Position numbers and translations under genes: made by a program. From positions 5,171 to 12,456 of the forward strand of contig PEUR01000084.1 of assembly GCA_002780675.1 (NCBI GenBank): a DNA stretch of 7,286 nucleotides, in the 5' to 3' direction. The notes under the pieces were generated by a model. That model saw only the letters and a program-made list of their open reading frames with translations. It searched no databases and had not been told where the DNA came from. This document shows positions 1-5,670 of this stretch, one piece after another (within the stretch, counting starts at the first letter, position 1; each line of letters opens with the position of its first letter). The stretch is from Gallionellales bacterium CG03_land_8_20_14_0_80_55_15. Its GTDB lineage: Bacteria > Pseudomonadota > Gammaproteobacteria > Burkholderiales > Gallionellaceae.

Positions 1-39
1 CTCTTGAATTATAAGATAAATTAGATTGATTGGGTGTAT

Positions 40-1437
40 ATGAAAGCAGTCTGGATAATTGACGATGACCGTTCGATACGCTGGGTGCTGGAAAAATCCC
101 TGGCGCGTGCCAGCATCGAATTCAAAAGTTTTACCACGGCGGATGACGCGTTGCGGGCCTTGGCTAAAGAGCAGCCGCAAGTCGTGGTGAGCGACATCAG
201 GATGCCGGGCAGTTCGGGGCTGGATTTTCTACAGGCCTTGCATCAGCGTTACCCGCTGATTCCGGTCATCATCATGACCGCTTATTCCGATTTGGAAAGT
301 GCCGTGTCGGCCTTTCAGGGTGGGGCGTTTGAATATCTGCCCAAGCCCTTTGACATCAATCACGCAGTTGAGCTTATCCGCCGTGCCTTGGAGCAGAGCC
401 GCCATAAGTCTGCCGAGGTGGGAGAGGTCGAAGTGGCCGCAGAAATTCTCGGCCATGCGCCCGCCATGCAAGAGGTTTTCCGCGCCATCGGCAAGCTGTC
501 GAATTCACTGGCGACGGTACTCATTAACGGCGAATCGGGAACCGGTAAAGAACTGGTGGCGCACGCCCTGCACCGCCACAGTGCGCGTGCAGACCAGCCG
601 TTCATCGCCATCAACACCGCCGCTATCCCCAAGGATTTGCTGGAGTCCGAGTTGTTTGGCCACGAGCGCGGCGCGTTCACCGGGGCTGCCGCCACGCGGC
701 GCGGGCGATTCGAGCAGGCCGAAGGCGGCACCTTGTTTCTCGACGAGATAGGCGACATGCCGCCCGAACTGCAAACCCGCTTGCTGCGCGTGTTGTCGGA
801 TGGCAACTACTACCGCGTCGGCGGACATCAGCCCATTAAAGCCAACGTGCGCATCATCACCGCGACCCACCAGAACCTCGAAGAACGCGTCAAGCTCGGG
901 CTATTCCGCGAAGACCTGTTCCATCGCCTGAATGTCATTCGCCTGCGTTTGCCGCCCTTGCGCGAACGGCGCGAAGACATTCCGCTGCTGGCAAAATACT
1001 TCCTGCAAAAGAGCGCGCAGGAACTAGTGTCGGAACAGAAGCAATTTTCTGAGGCGACCTTGACGCACCTGGGTGCGCAGGATTTTCCCGGCAACGTGCG
1101 GCAACTGGAAAACCTGTGCCACTGGCTGACGGTGATGACCCCGTCGCAAGTGATAGAAATTACCGATTTGCCGCCCGAATGGCGCGACAACGTCACTGCG
1201 TCAGTCATGCCAGGCGATTGGAGTTTTGCCTTGGCCAATCAGGTCGCGCAGGCTTTGCAGCGCGGCGAAGAAGGCATCATGGAAAACTTTGCACCGTTGT
1301 TTGAACGCACCCTGATCCTGCAAGCCTTGCATCACACCAATGGCCGCCGCATCGAAGCCGCCATCCTGCTCGGTATCGGACGCAACACCCTGACGCGCAA
1401 AATTCAGGAACTGGGGCTGGATGAGCCGGAAGCGTAA
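40..1437 (+). CDS. ntrC: Nitrogen regulation response regulator NtrC (sigma-54 activator)
   Basis: This gene encodes the response regulator of the NtrB/NtrC two-component system. When phosphorylated by NtrB under nitrogen limitation, it activates sigma-54 promoters such as glnA. Numbering from the ATG at 40 (465 aa; E. coli NtrC is about 469), the receiver domain covers residues 1-120, with an acidic pocket (IIDDD, 6-10), phospho-acceptor Asp52 in VVVSDIRMPG and Lys102 in YLPKPFD. The AAA+ domain shows Walker A GESGTGKE (164-171), the sigma-54 contact loop GAFTGA (211-216) and Walker B GGTLFLDEIGD (229-239). A Fis-type helix-turn-helix lies at about 437-460 (RIEAAILLGIGRNTLTRKI). An in-frame GTG at 34 would add two residues. 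I chose the ATG because MKxVWIIDDD is the usual beginning; neither start has a good ribosome binding site. All catalytic motifs are intact. The partner ntrB is expected just outside the left edge. Confidence 0.96.
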   Translation: MKAVWIIDDDRSIRWVLEKSLARASIEFKSFTTADDALRALAKEQPQVVVSDIRMPGSSGLDFLQALHQRYPLIPVIIMTAYSDLESAVSAFQGGAFEYLPKPFDINHAVELIRRALEQSRHKSAEVGEVEVAAEILGHAPAMQEVFRAIGKLSNSLATVLINGESGTGKELVAHALHRHSARADQPFIAINTAAIPKDLLESELFGHERGAFTGAAATRRGRFEQAEGGTLFLDEIGDMPPELQTRLLRVLSDGNYYRVGGHQPIKANVRIITATHQNLEERVKLGLFREDLFHRLNVIRLRLPPLRERREDIPLLAKYFLQKSAQELVSEQKQFSEATLTHLGAQDFPGNVRQLENLCHWLTVMTPSQVIEITDLPPEWRDNVTASVMPGDWSFALANQVAQALQRGEEGIMENFAPLFERTLILQALHHTNGRRIEAAILLGIGRNTLTRKIQELGLDEPEA

Positions 1438-1796
1438 AGCGTTCGTTCGCGGTGCATCACAAGGCAATTTACGGCCTATCGAGAAGGGGAATGATCCGCA
1501 ATAAAGCGGATGCTCGCGACCGGTAATAAGCTGTTGTCAGCAGACTGTACGAAGGGACACTGTGTTCGTCCGGTTTTCCCGCAAAATGCCATGTGAACCG
1601 CTTTTTTCACGCAGTAGGTCTAGGAGTTTGTCGGACTAAAAGGAATTGTCGCTGCTAAAGCCTGTGGTACAAACTTTGCGATTGATAATTAACAGTGAAA
1701 GAGCAAAAAGAATTAAGCGTATGAATATGGGATAGGGTAAATTCCTATTTACATCCATTTCGCAAGGTAATAAACATTTTTGCACCTGAAATTTAG
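1438..1796. other. Gene-free spacer between ntrC and hicA
   Basis: About 360 bases without a supportable gene. The left part is GC-balanced like ntrC. From about 1640 the composition becomes visibly AT-rich, matching the hicAB module that follows. It contains a small perfect hairpin (ATCCGC / GCGGAT, 1494-1499 and 1506-1511) with no T-tract, an insertion-sequence-like end motif near 1617-1638, and a palindrome at 1737-1752. A minus-strand reading frame at 1636-1848 has no family resemblance and no ribosome binding site, so I treat it as noise. No clear Rho-independent terminator for ntrC is visible. Confidence 0.6.
1737..1752. promoter_or_regulatory. Palindrome upstream of hicA, candidate HicB operator
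   Basis: The sequence reads GTAAAT-TCCT-ATTTAC: two perfect 6-base arms around a 4-base centre, about 75 bases before hicA. RHH-type antitoxins usually bind such short inverted repeats to autorepress their operon, and HicB here has an RHH domain. The operator role is inferred from position and symmetry only. In an AT-rich spacer a chance palindrome is possible. Confidence 0.35.
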
Positions 1797-1825
1797 TTGC
1801 ATTAAGAAAATTTACAGCACATAAT
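1797..1825 (+). promoter_or_regulatory. Sigma-70-type promoter at the hicA start
   Basis: TTGCAT (1797-1802) and CATAAT (1820-1825) are separated by exactly 17 bases, close to the sigma-70 consensus. The -10 box ends only 2 bases before the hicA ATG at 1828, so transcription would be expected to begin around 1831-1833, at or just inside the hicA start codon. Such a transcript would lack a normal hicA initiation region but would carry hicB and the chaperone gene. Confidence 0.5.
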
Positions 1826-1827
1826 CT

Positions 1828-2094
1828 ATGAGCAAACGGCAAAAGCAAGCAGACAAACTATTCTGCAAACCACCTCCAACCGACTATCGGTGGGAAGATT
1901 TGATTCAGGTAATGCGAAGAAATGGATTTACCGAAAGCTGCACGGGTGGATCGCACTACATGTTTGAACACGAGAACGGCTATCGATTCAGGATGTCCAA
2001 AACACACCCGTCAGGGATACTCAAAAAATATCAGATTGATGCTGCCAAAGAGGCATTAGCGGACATTAAATCAACTGACATAGAGAACATATAA
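1828..2094 (+). CDS. hicA: HicA-family mRNA interferase toxin
   Basis: HicA toxins are small ribonucleases with a double-stranded-RNA-binding-like fold that cleave mRNA and arrest growth until neutralised by HicB. The 88-residue protein has the HicA layout. A helix with the RWEDLIQVMRRNGF pattern (21-34) is followed by the catalytic segment CTGGSHYMFEH, with the expected active-site His43 in GSH. Then come strand residues (YRFRMSKTHPSG, 52-63) and a C-terminal helix (YQIDAAKEALADI). The first 20 residues are a basic extension typical of the longer HicA subgroup (HicA proteins of about 60 residues lack it). The ATG at 1828 is the first possible start, because TAA at 1822-1824 closes the frame upstream. 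It has no Shine-Dalgarno and sits directly behind a -10 box, suggesting poor or leaderless translation. hicB follows one base after the stop codon. Confidence 0.88.
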   Translation: MSKRQKQADKLFCKPPPTDYRWEDLIQVMRRNGFTESCTGGSHYMFEHENGYRFRMSKTHPSGILKKYQIDAAKEALADIKSTDIENI

Positions 2095-2095
2095 A

Positions 2096-2560
2096 ATGAA
2101 GAACCAACTTAGTTATCTTGGATATACTGGATCAATTGAGATCAGTATTGAAGACGGCTGCATGCATGGCAGGATTTTATTTATCGATGATCTGATCACC
2201 TTCGAGTGTGATAGCGTCGCTGAGATCACCACCGCCTTTACAGAAGCTGTGGATGAATATCTCGCCTATTGCGAGCAGGCTGGGAAACCGGCCAATAAGC
2301 CTTATAGCGGTAGCTTTAATGTACGAGTTGGTCCCGAGCTGCATAGGGCCGCCACCAAACAAGCATATCAGGAAGATAAGTCACTTAATGAGTTTGTGCG
2401 CAGCGCCATCGAGAATGCCATTGAACAACCAAAGCAGCTTGCCACGATTCATCACGAGGTTACCGTGAATCATATCGTCAAGCACGAAACACAGTTTGAA
2501 GTACCTTATTCAACAGAGGAAAAATCATCATGGCAGCAGATAAGCCAAGTGTTGCAGTGA
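2096..2560 (+). CDS. hicB: HicB-family antitoxin with RHH domain and extended C-terminal tail
   Basis: HicB binds and inactivates HicA and usually represses its own operon. In this 154-residue protein, residues 1-62 form the partially degraded RNase H-like HicB domain (YTGSIEISIEDGCMHGRILF, then an acidic helix AFTEAVDEYLAYCEQ). A linker with GKP leads to a ribbon-helix-helix DNA-binding domain at about 72-109 (FNVRVGPELHRAA, then SLNEFVRSAIENAI). HicB proteins of this type usually end shortly after the RHH. Here about 45 residues continue (110-154), polar with scattered exposed aromatics: Phe134, Tyr138 and Trp146. Because a SecB-like chaperone gene is next, I infer that this tail is a chaperone-addiction segment. 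The ATG lies one base after the hicA stop, and translation is probably coupled. The last 31 bases overlap the next gene. Confidence 0.88.
   Translation: MKNQLSYLGYTGSIEISIEDGCMHGRILFIDDLITFECDSVAEITTAFTEAVDEYLAYCEQAGKPANKPYSGSFNVRVGPELHRAATKQAYQEDKSLNEFVRSAIENAIEQPKQLATIHHEVTVNHIVKHETQFEVPYSTEEKSSWQQISQVLQ
2426..2560 (+). other. Candidate chaperone-addiction (ChAD) segment of HicB
   Basis: This region encodes HicB residues 111-154, beyond the RHH domain. In described TAC systems the antitoxin carries a C-terminal tail that makes it unstable unless a dedicated SecB-like chaperone binds it. This tail is hydrophilic with isolated aromatic and aliphatic residues (QFEVPY, SSWQQISQVL), which fits a SecB client segment. 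The assignment rests on position and analogy; I see no sequence motif that proves it. Confidence 0.5.
2515..2520 (+). promoter_or_regulatory. Shine-Dalgarno of the SecB-like gene inside hicB
   Basis: AGAGGA lies 9 bases before the ATG at 2530 and within the hicB coding region. It decides the start of the third gene, showing that it begins before hicB ends rather than at a later ATG. Confidence 0.65.
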
Positions 2561-2964
2561 GTAAGCGAAGTCCATTAAAGGTTGCATTAATCTCAACAAG
2601 ACTTAAAAAAATTGCTATTGATGCACTGATAGCACCAAAAGAAGTTGGCGGTGGAAATCTGATTCTGAACTATACCATTACCCTCGAACCAAACGAAACG
2701 CCTGGCACCATGGGAATGTCTTTGCAGATATCTGGAGATGGGGAGGATAAAGACGACCCCGGAACGATCCCTTTTAAGATCGACGCAGTCATATCCGGAT
2801 TGTTCTCAATCACTAGAAAGCCAACCAAAATTGAAGCTAAAAATCTTTCAACCGACATGGCCAACTACGTTCTGCCGATATTGACTGACACGATTGAAAC
2901 AACGCTGACAAAATGTGGCTATCCGAATATTCAACTACTAAAAAGCCTCCCAGCAGAAGCCTAA
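2530..2964 (+). CDS. SecB-like chaperone, third gene of a HicAB TAC module
   Basis: This 144-residue protein resembles the SecB export-chaperone family in layout. It has a basic N-terminus, a beta-strand region at 43-53 (NLILNYTITLE) and another at 60-69. The signature strand PFKIDAVISGLFSI (81-94) matches the position of the FLCEVQQGGIFSI strand of E. coli SecB. A long helix, MANYVLPILTDTIETTLTKCGYPNIQL (110-136), parallels SecB [25 protein letters not shown]. Canonical SecB is about 155 residues and acidic at its end; this one is more divergent and ends in LPAEA. SecB homologues encoded beside toxin-antitoxin pairs (for example Rv1957 in the Mycobacterium TAC system) stabilise the antitoxin and thereby control the toxin. 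The good ribosome binding site, the 31-base overlap with hicB and the shared terminator place it in the hicAB operon. Family identity was judged by eye and is likely but not certain. Confidence 0.8.
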   Translation: MAADKPSVAVSKRSPLKVALISTRLKKIAIDALIAPKEVGGGNLILNYTITLEPNETPGTMGMSLQISGDGEDKDDPGTIPFKIDAVISGLFSITRKPTKIEAKNLSTDMANYVLPILTDTIETTLTKCGYPNIQLLKSLPAEA

Positions 2965-2981
2965 ACTATTTCACACCATAC

Positions 2982-3003
2982 AAACCCGCTTCGGCGGGTT
3001 TTT
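2982..3003 (+). terminator. Rho-independent terminator of the hicAB-secB operon
   Basis: An 8-base perfect stem, AAACCCGC / GCGGGTTT, closes a very stable TTCG tetraloop and runs directly into a T-tract (T at 2999-3003). It lies 18 bases after the chaperone stop codon and bounds the operon. Confidence 0.93.
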
Positions 3004-3004
3004 A

Positions 3005-3370
3005 ATGCCAAGGTGTAGCGCCTTCTGTAGAACGTGCGCCATGGCAAATGATACCCTTCAGCTATCAGTTGAATCCATTGAAGGCGAGATCGCCCTCATC
3101 ATCCAGTATCAGCCCAGTAAAATCGAAGCTTTGGGCTTACTGGCCGGAGCGATGTGCCGCCATCCGCCGCGCCAGGTTCTAGGCAGCTAATTTTCAACAT
3201 CGACCCGCTGCTGATGGCACATACCTGCCGTTGGTATATGTAGGTGCCACCGTCCGCTCAGGCCGAATTCCGGGCTTTGGCGGCAAGCGTCATGTCGAGC
3301 TGATTCGTTTCATAAGTCGCTGGTCGAGGTTGCACAATGCAACCCGGAAACAGGCAGTCAAGGATGCGCG
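3005..3370. other. Convergent spacer with a doubtful small ORF
   Basis: This is the stretch between the operon terminator and the end of the convergent mpl gene. A short plus-strand frame could start at ATG 3041 (or 3005) and end at 3190. From the 3041 ATG it begins MANDTLQLSVESIEGEIALI and gives about 49 residues. The first 36 residues or so look protein-like, then the sequence becomes Arg/Pro-rich, which suggests a truncated or frameshifted remnant. I recognise no family and see no convincing ribosome binding site. Inverted repeats are present: CCAGTAA (3114-3120) with TTACTGG (3137-3143), ATACC / GGTAT (3221-3225 and 3233-3237), and a strong hairpin at 3328-3344. Nothing else is supported between 3191 and 3327. 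Confidence 0.4.
3328..3344 (-). terminator. Hairpin downstream of mpl, possible terminator
   Basis: GGTTGCA-CAA-TGCAACC is a perfect 7-base stem with a 3-base loop. It lies 26 bases beyond the mpl stop codon on the minus strand. No T-tract follows on either strand, so it is not a classical intrinsic terminator. It could pause transcription or protect the 3' end of the mpl mRNA. Confidence 0.35.
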
Positions 3371-4714
3371 CTACAAAGCCAGTTTTTTGAGCAGCTTGTC
3401 GTGTATCCCGCCAAATCCGCCGTTGCTCATTACCAGAATACTATCGCCTGATTTCGCTTCGGCGGCGATGGCGGTTATCAGTTCGTTTAGGTCGTCTGTC
3501 ACGATGGCTTTGTTACCCAAGGGCGCGAGTGCTGCGCTTGCATCCCAACCCAGATTGCCGGAATAACAGAACACCTTGTCTGCCTGTTTCAGGCTGGCGG
3601 GGAGTGCCGCCTTCATGACCCCCAGCTTCATGGTGTTGGAGCGCGGTTCGAGTACCGCCAGAATCCGCGCCTGCCCTACTTTGCCGCGCAACCCGGCCAC
3701 CGTGGTGTCTATCGCGGTCGGGTGATGGGCGAAATCGTCGTAAACGGTGATGCCGTTGACGCAACCTTTTACTTCCATGCGCCGCTTCACATTTTTGAAT
3801 AGACCCAGCGCCTCCAGCCCCAGCGTGACGGGTACTCCGACATGGCGCGCGGCAGCGAGGGCTGCCAGCGCATTCATGCGGTTGTGTTCGCCCAGCAAGT
3901 CCCAAGCGAGCGTGCCTTGCGATGCGCCGTTCAGCGTCACGTTATTGGCTGCGTCTATGTTCCAGCCCGCGTCGTTGCCAAAAGTTTCCACCGGTGTCCA
4001 GCAACCGCGCTGGCGTACCCGCTCAAGCGAGGCTTCCCGAGCGTTGCTGACAATCAGCCCATTGCCCGGCACGGTGCGCACCAGATGGTGGAACTGCGTT
4101 TCGATCGCGTTCAAGTCGGCAAAGATGTCGGCGTGGTCGAATTCGAGGTTATTGAGAATCACGGTGCGAGGGTGGTAATGCACGAACTTGGAACGCTTGT
4201 CGAAGAACGCCGTGTCGTATTCATCGGCCTCGATAACGAAAAATGGGGACTCCGTAATGCGCGCCGAGATGGCAAAATTTTCGGGTACGCCGCCGATCAA
4301 AAAGCCGGGATTCAGTCCGGCATATTCGAGTATCCACGCCAGCATCGAGCTGGTAGTGGTCTTGCCGTGCGTCCCGGCTACGCCCAGCACCCACTTGTCG
4401 CGCAACAGGGTGTCGGAGAGCCATTGCGGGCCGGAGGCATAAGCCAGATTGCGGTTAAGGATTTCTTCCATCAGCGGATTGCCGCGCGTCACCACATTGC
4501 CGATGACGAACACATCAGGATTGAGCGCGAGTTGTTCCACGCCAAAGCCTTCAATCAGCTCGATGCCCTGCGCCTCAAGCTGCGTACTCATCGGCGGATA
4601 GACATTCGCGTCGCAGCCCGTGACGCGATAGCCCGCCTGCTTGGCAATCGCGGCGATGCCGCCCATGAACGTGCCGCAGATACCGAGGATGTGGATGTGA
4701 CCGGGTTTTCTCAT
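3371..4714 (-). CDS. mpl: UDP-N-acetylmuramate:L-alanyl-gamma-D-glutamyl-meso-diaminopimelate ligase (Mpl)
   Basis: Mpl is the murein-recycling ligase. It uses ATP to join recovered L-Ala-gamma-D-Glu-meso-DAP tripeptide to UDP-MurNAc in the cytoplasm, bypassing MurC, MurD and MurE. The protein has 447 residues (E. coli Mpl has 457) and is complete. The N-terminal Rossmann-like motif is HILGICGTFMGG (8-19). The ATP-binding loop is GVAGTHGKTTTSS (111-123). The central Mur ligase segment shows EADEYDTAFFDKRSKF (162-177) and LNNLEFDHADIF (188-199), followed by GEHNRMNALAA (275-285). The C-terminal domain has YDDFAHHPTAI (325-335) and EPRSNTMK (356-363). The GICGTFMGG and AHHPTAI wording separates Mpl from MurC. 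The ATG at 4714 lies 10 bases after the DUF486 stop codon, so the two genes are probably co-transcribed. The ribosome binding site is weak. Confidence 0.96.
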   Translation of the reverse strand: MRKPGHIHILGICGTFMGGIAAIAKQAGYRVTGCDANVYPPMSTQLEAQGIELIEGFGVEQLALNPDVFVIGNVVTRGNPLMEEILNRNLAYASGPQWLSDTLLRDKWVLGVAGTHGKTTTSSMLAWILEYAGLNPGFLIGGVPENFAISARITESPFFVIEADEYDTAFFDKRSKFVHYHPRTVILNNLEFDHADIFADLNAIETQFHHLVRTVPGNGLIVSNAREASLERVRQRGCWTPVETFGNDAGWNIDAANNVTLNGASQGTLAWDLLGEHNRMNALAALAAARHVGVPVTLGLEALGLFKNVKRRMEVKGCVNGITVYDDFAHHPTAIDTTVAGLRGKVGQARILAVLEPRSNTMKLGVMKAALPASLKQADKVFCYSGNLGWDASAALAPLGNKAIVTDDLNELITAIAAEAKSGDSILVMSNGGFGGIHDKLLKKLAL

Positions 4715-4724
4715 AAGTATTTGA

Positions 4725-5078
4725 TTAAGCTCTAAAAATAAAATACACCGCGCCCATCATGCACAGCGCGGCGTACAGATAATCCCACTTCAGGGGCTGG
4801 TTCATATAAATTACGGCAAACGGCACAAACACCAGCAGCGTGATGACTTCTTGCATGATCTTCAACTGCCCCAAACTCATCGCGGTATAACCGATGCGGT
4901 TGGCGGGTACTTGCAACAGATATTCAAACAGCGCGATGCCCCAACTGACCAGCGCCGCCACATACCAGGGCGAGGTCGCCAGGTTCTTCAGATGCCCGTA
5001 CCAGGCAAAAGTCATGAATAAATTGGACACCGCCAGCATCAATGCGGTGACCAATAAAGGATTAGAAATCAAGTTCAT
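4725..5078 (-). CDS. DUF486 / DMT-family small membrane protein
   Basis: A 117-residue inner-membrane protein of the DUF486 family, related to the drug/metabolite transporter superfamily. Its function is not established. Four hydrophobic segments are visible at about 7-25 (LVTALMLAVSNLFMTFAWY), 38-57 (WYVAALVSWGIALFEYLLQV), 73-91 (MQEVITLLVFVPFAVIYM region) and 99-116 (YLYAALCMMGAVYFIFRA). The family pattern FAWYGHL, then WGIALFEYLLQVPANRIGY, then LGQLKIMQEVI is well kept, and the length is normal. It starts 7 bases after the stop codon of the upstream toxin and ends 10 bases before mpl, so it may belong to one transcript with both. The upstream ribosome binding site is weak. Confidence 0.85.
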   Translation of the reverse strand: MNLISNPLLVTALMLAVSNLFMTFAWYGHLKNLATSPWYVAALVSWGIALFEYLLQVPANRIGYTAMSLGQLKIMQEVITLLVFVPFAVIYMNQPLKWDYLYAALCMMGAVYFIFRA

Positions 5079-5085
5079 CGCGCAA

Positions 5086-5388
5086 TCACTTCGTTGCGTT
5101 CAAATGTGTTCGCATCCATGCTGGATTACGTCGGCAGTCGAGTACCGCATAAACCAACACTTCTTGATTGCTTGTTTGGTAGTAAATCCCAAATGGAAAT
5201 CGTTTGGCAAGTGCGCGATGAAAATCAGCAAAATACACAACGTGCATGCCCGCATACAGCAGCAAGGAATCTATATCGGAAAAAAGCGAATCCAAAAAAT
5301 AATTGCCCAATCCCCGTTGTTGCTTTTCATAGAAATGATAGCCATCAATCAGGTCTTGTGAGGCTGAATTCAGGATGCGTATTTTCAT
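5086..5388 (-). CDS. RelE/ParE-family toxin
   Basis: This 100-residue protein is the toxin of a type II toxin-antitoxin pair. RelE-fold toxins cut mRNA on ribosomes, while ParE-type members poison DNA gyrase. An N-terminal helical hairpin (ASQDLIDGYHFYEKQQRGLGNYFLDSL, 9-35) is followed by strands. The hallmark ParE/RelE core is RFPFGIYYQ (63-71), then VLVYAVLDCRRNPAWM (77-92). The AVxxxRRxP ending matches the subgroup that pairs with PF09720-type antitoxins. Its start ATG overlaps the antitoxin stop codon (ATGA, 4 bases), so translation is coupled. The sequence does not tell which target it attacks. The downstream DUF486 gene follows after 7 bases. Confidence 0.88.
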   Translation of the reverse strand: MKIRILNSASQDLIDGYHFYEKQQRGLGNYFLDSLFSDIDSLLLYAGMHVVYFADFHRALAKRFPFGIYYQTSNQEVLVYAVLDCRRNPAWMRTHLNATK

Positions 5389-5603
5389 TTCAAAGCATCA
5401 CGAATTCTTGATTTTTCCGCATCCCAATCCTTGAATACTGCCTGCCCGTTTGCCACTGACTCCAGGCGTTCAGTAATCACCTCACGATGCCATGCAGGTG
5501 AAGGAATCTGATCGGGGTGATGACATAAGCCGTCCCACAAGTATTCCATCGTACGCAACTTGTCAGCGGTACTAAGACCGTCCAACTGAGCGGTGATATT
5601 CAT
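5385..5603 (-). CDS. Addiction-module antitoxin (PF09720-like)
   Basis: A 72-residue antitoxin that should bind and neutralise the RelE/ParE toxin encoded next. The pattern is that of the short 'addiction module' antitoxins. LDGLSTADKLRTMEYLWDGL (7-26) is the helical part, followed by IPSPAWHREVITERLESV (33-50), then a charged tail ending WDAEKSRIRDALK in which the toxin-binding region normally lies. The start at 5603 is chosen because GGAGAAAG precedes it at ideal spacing. The frame could be extended upstream to 5651, but those residues (MCKCQWCVP...) do not look like the family. The 4-base overlap with the toxin is typical. The gene begins 58 bases from the end of the lipoprotein FKBP gene, so it may have its own promoter there, although no strong -35/-10 pair is evident. 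Confidence 0.86.
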   Translation of the reverse strand: MNITAQLDGLSTADKLRTMEYLWDGLCHHPDQIPSPAWHREVITERLESVANGQAVFKDWDAEKSRIRDALK

Positions 5604-5605
5604 GA

Positions 5606-5613
5606 CTTTCTCC
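5606..5613 (-). promoter_or_regulatory. Shine-Dalgarno of the antitoxin gene
   Basis: On the minus strand GGAGAAAG lies just before the ATG at 5603. It fixes that ATG as the start and rejects the upstream in-frame extension. Confidence 0.7.
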
Positions 5614-5645
5614 GAAATAAGTAATGGCACGCACCATTGACACTT

Positions 5646-5670
5646 GCACACAGAATTGAAATTAGTGTGC
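5646..5670. repeat. Inverted repeat between the FKBP and antitoxin genes
   Basis: GCACAC (5646-5651) and GTGTGC (5665-5670) form 6-base arms around 13 bases and overlap the stop codon of the lipoprotein FKBP gene. The repeat could be an autoregulatory operator of the downstream toxin-antitoxin pair or a 3'-end hairpin. No T-tract is present, and the repeat is short enough to be chance. Confidence 0.3.

Noticed and set aside
360..1238. Several minus-strand frames inside ntrC
   Set aside because: ntrC is intact on the plus strand; the antisense products are low-complexity Arg/Ser-rich sequences.
1494..1511. ATCCGC/GCGGAT hairpin as the ntrC terminator
   Set aside because: There is no T-tract, the stem is only 6 bases, and the following sequence is GC-rich.
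1636..1848. 70-codon minus-strand frame in the ntrC-hicA spacer
   Set aside because: It has a hydrophobic stretch but no family resemblance or ribosome binding site, and it overlaps the proposed promoter and operator.
2670..2864. 64-codon minus-strand frame inside the SecB-like gene
   Set aside because: It is antisense to a gene with a clear Shine-Dalgarno and terminator; no independent support.
3842..4735. Long open reading frame (297 codons) on the plus strand, opposite mpl
   Set aside because: It is antisense to a well-supported Mpl with all catalytic motifs. Its composition is Arg/Ala/Val/His-rich with no family pattern, typical of a shadow frame in GC-rich coding DNA.
5604..5651. Upstream extension of the antitoxin (MCKCQWCVP...)
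   Set aside because: A strong Shine-Dalgarno fixes the start at 5603, and the extra residues do not resemble the family.
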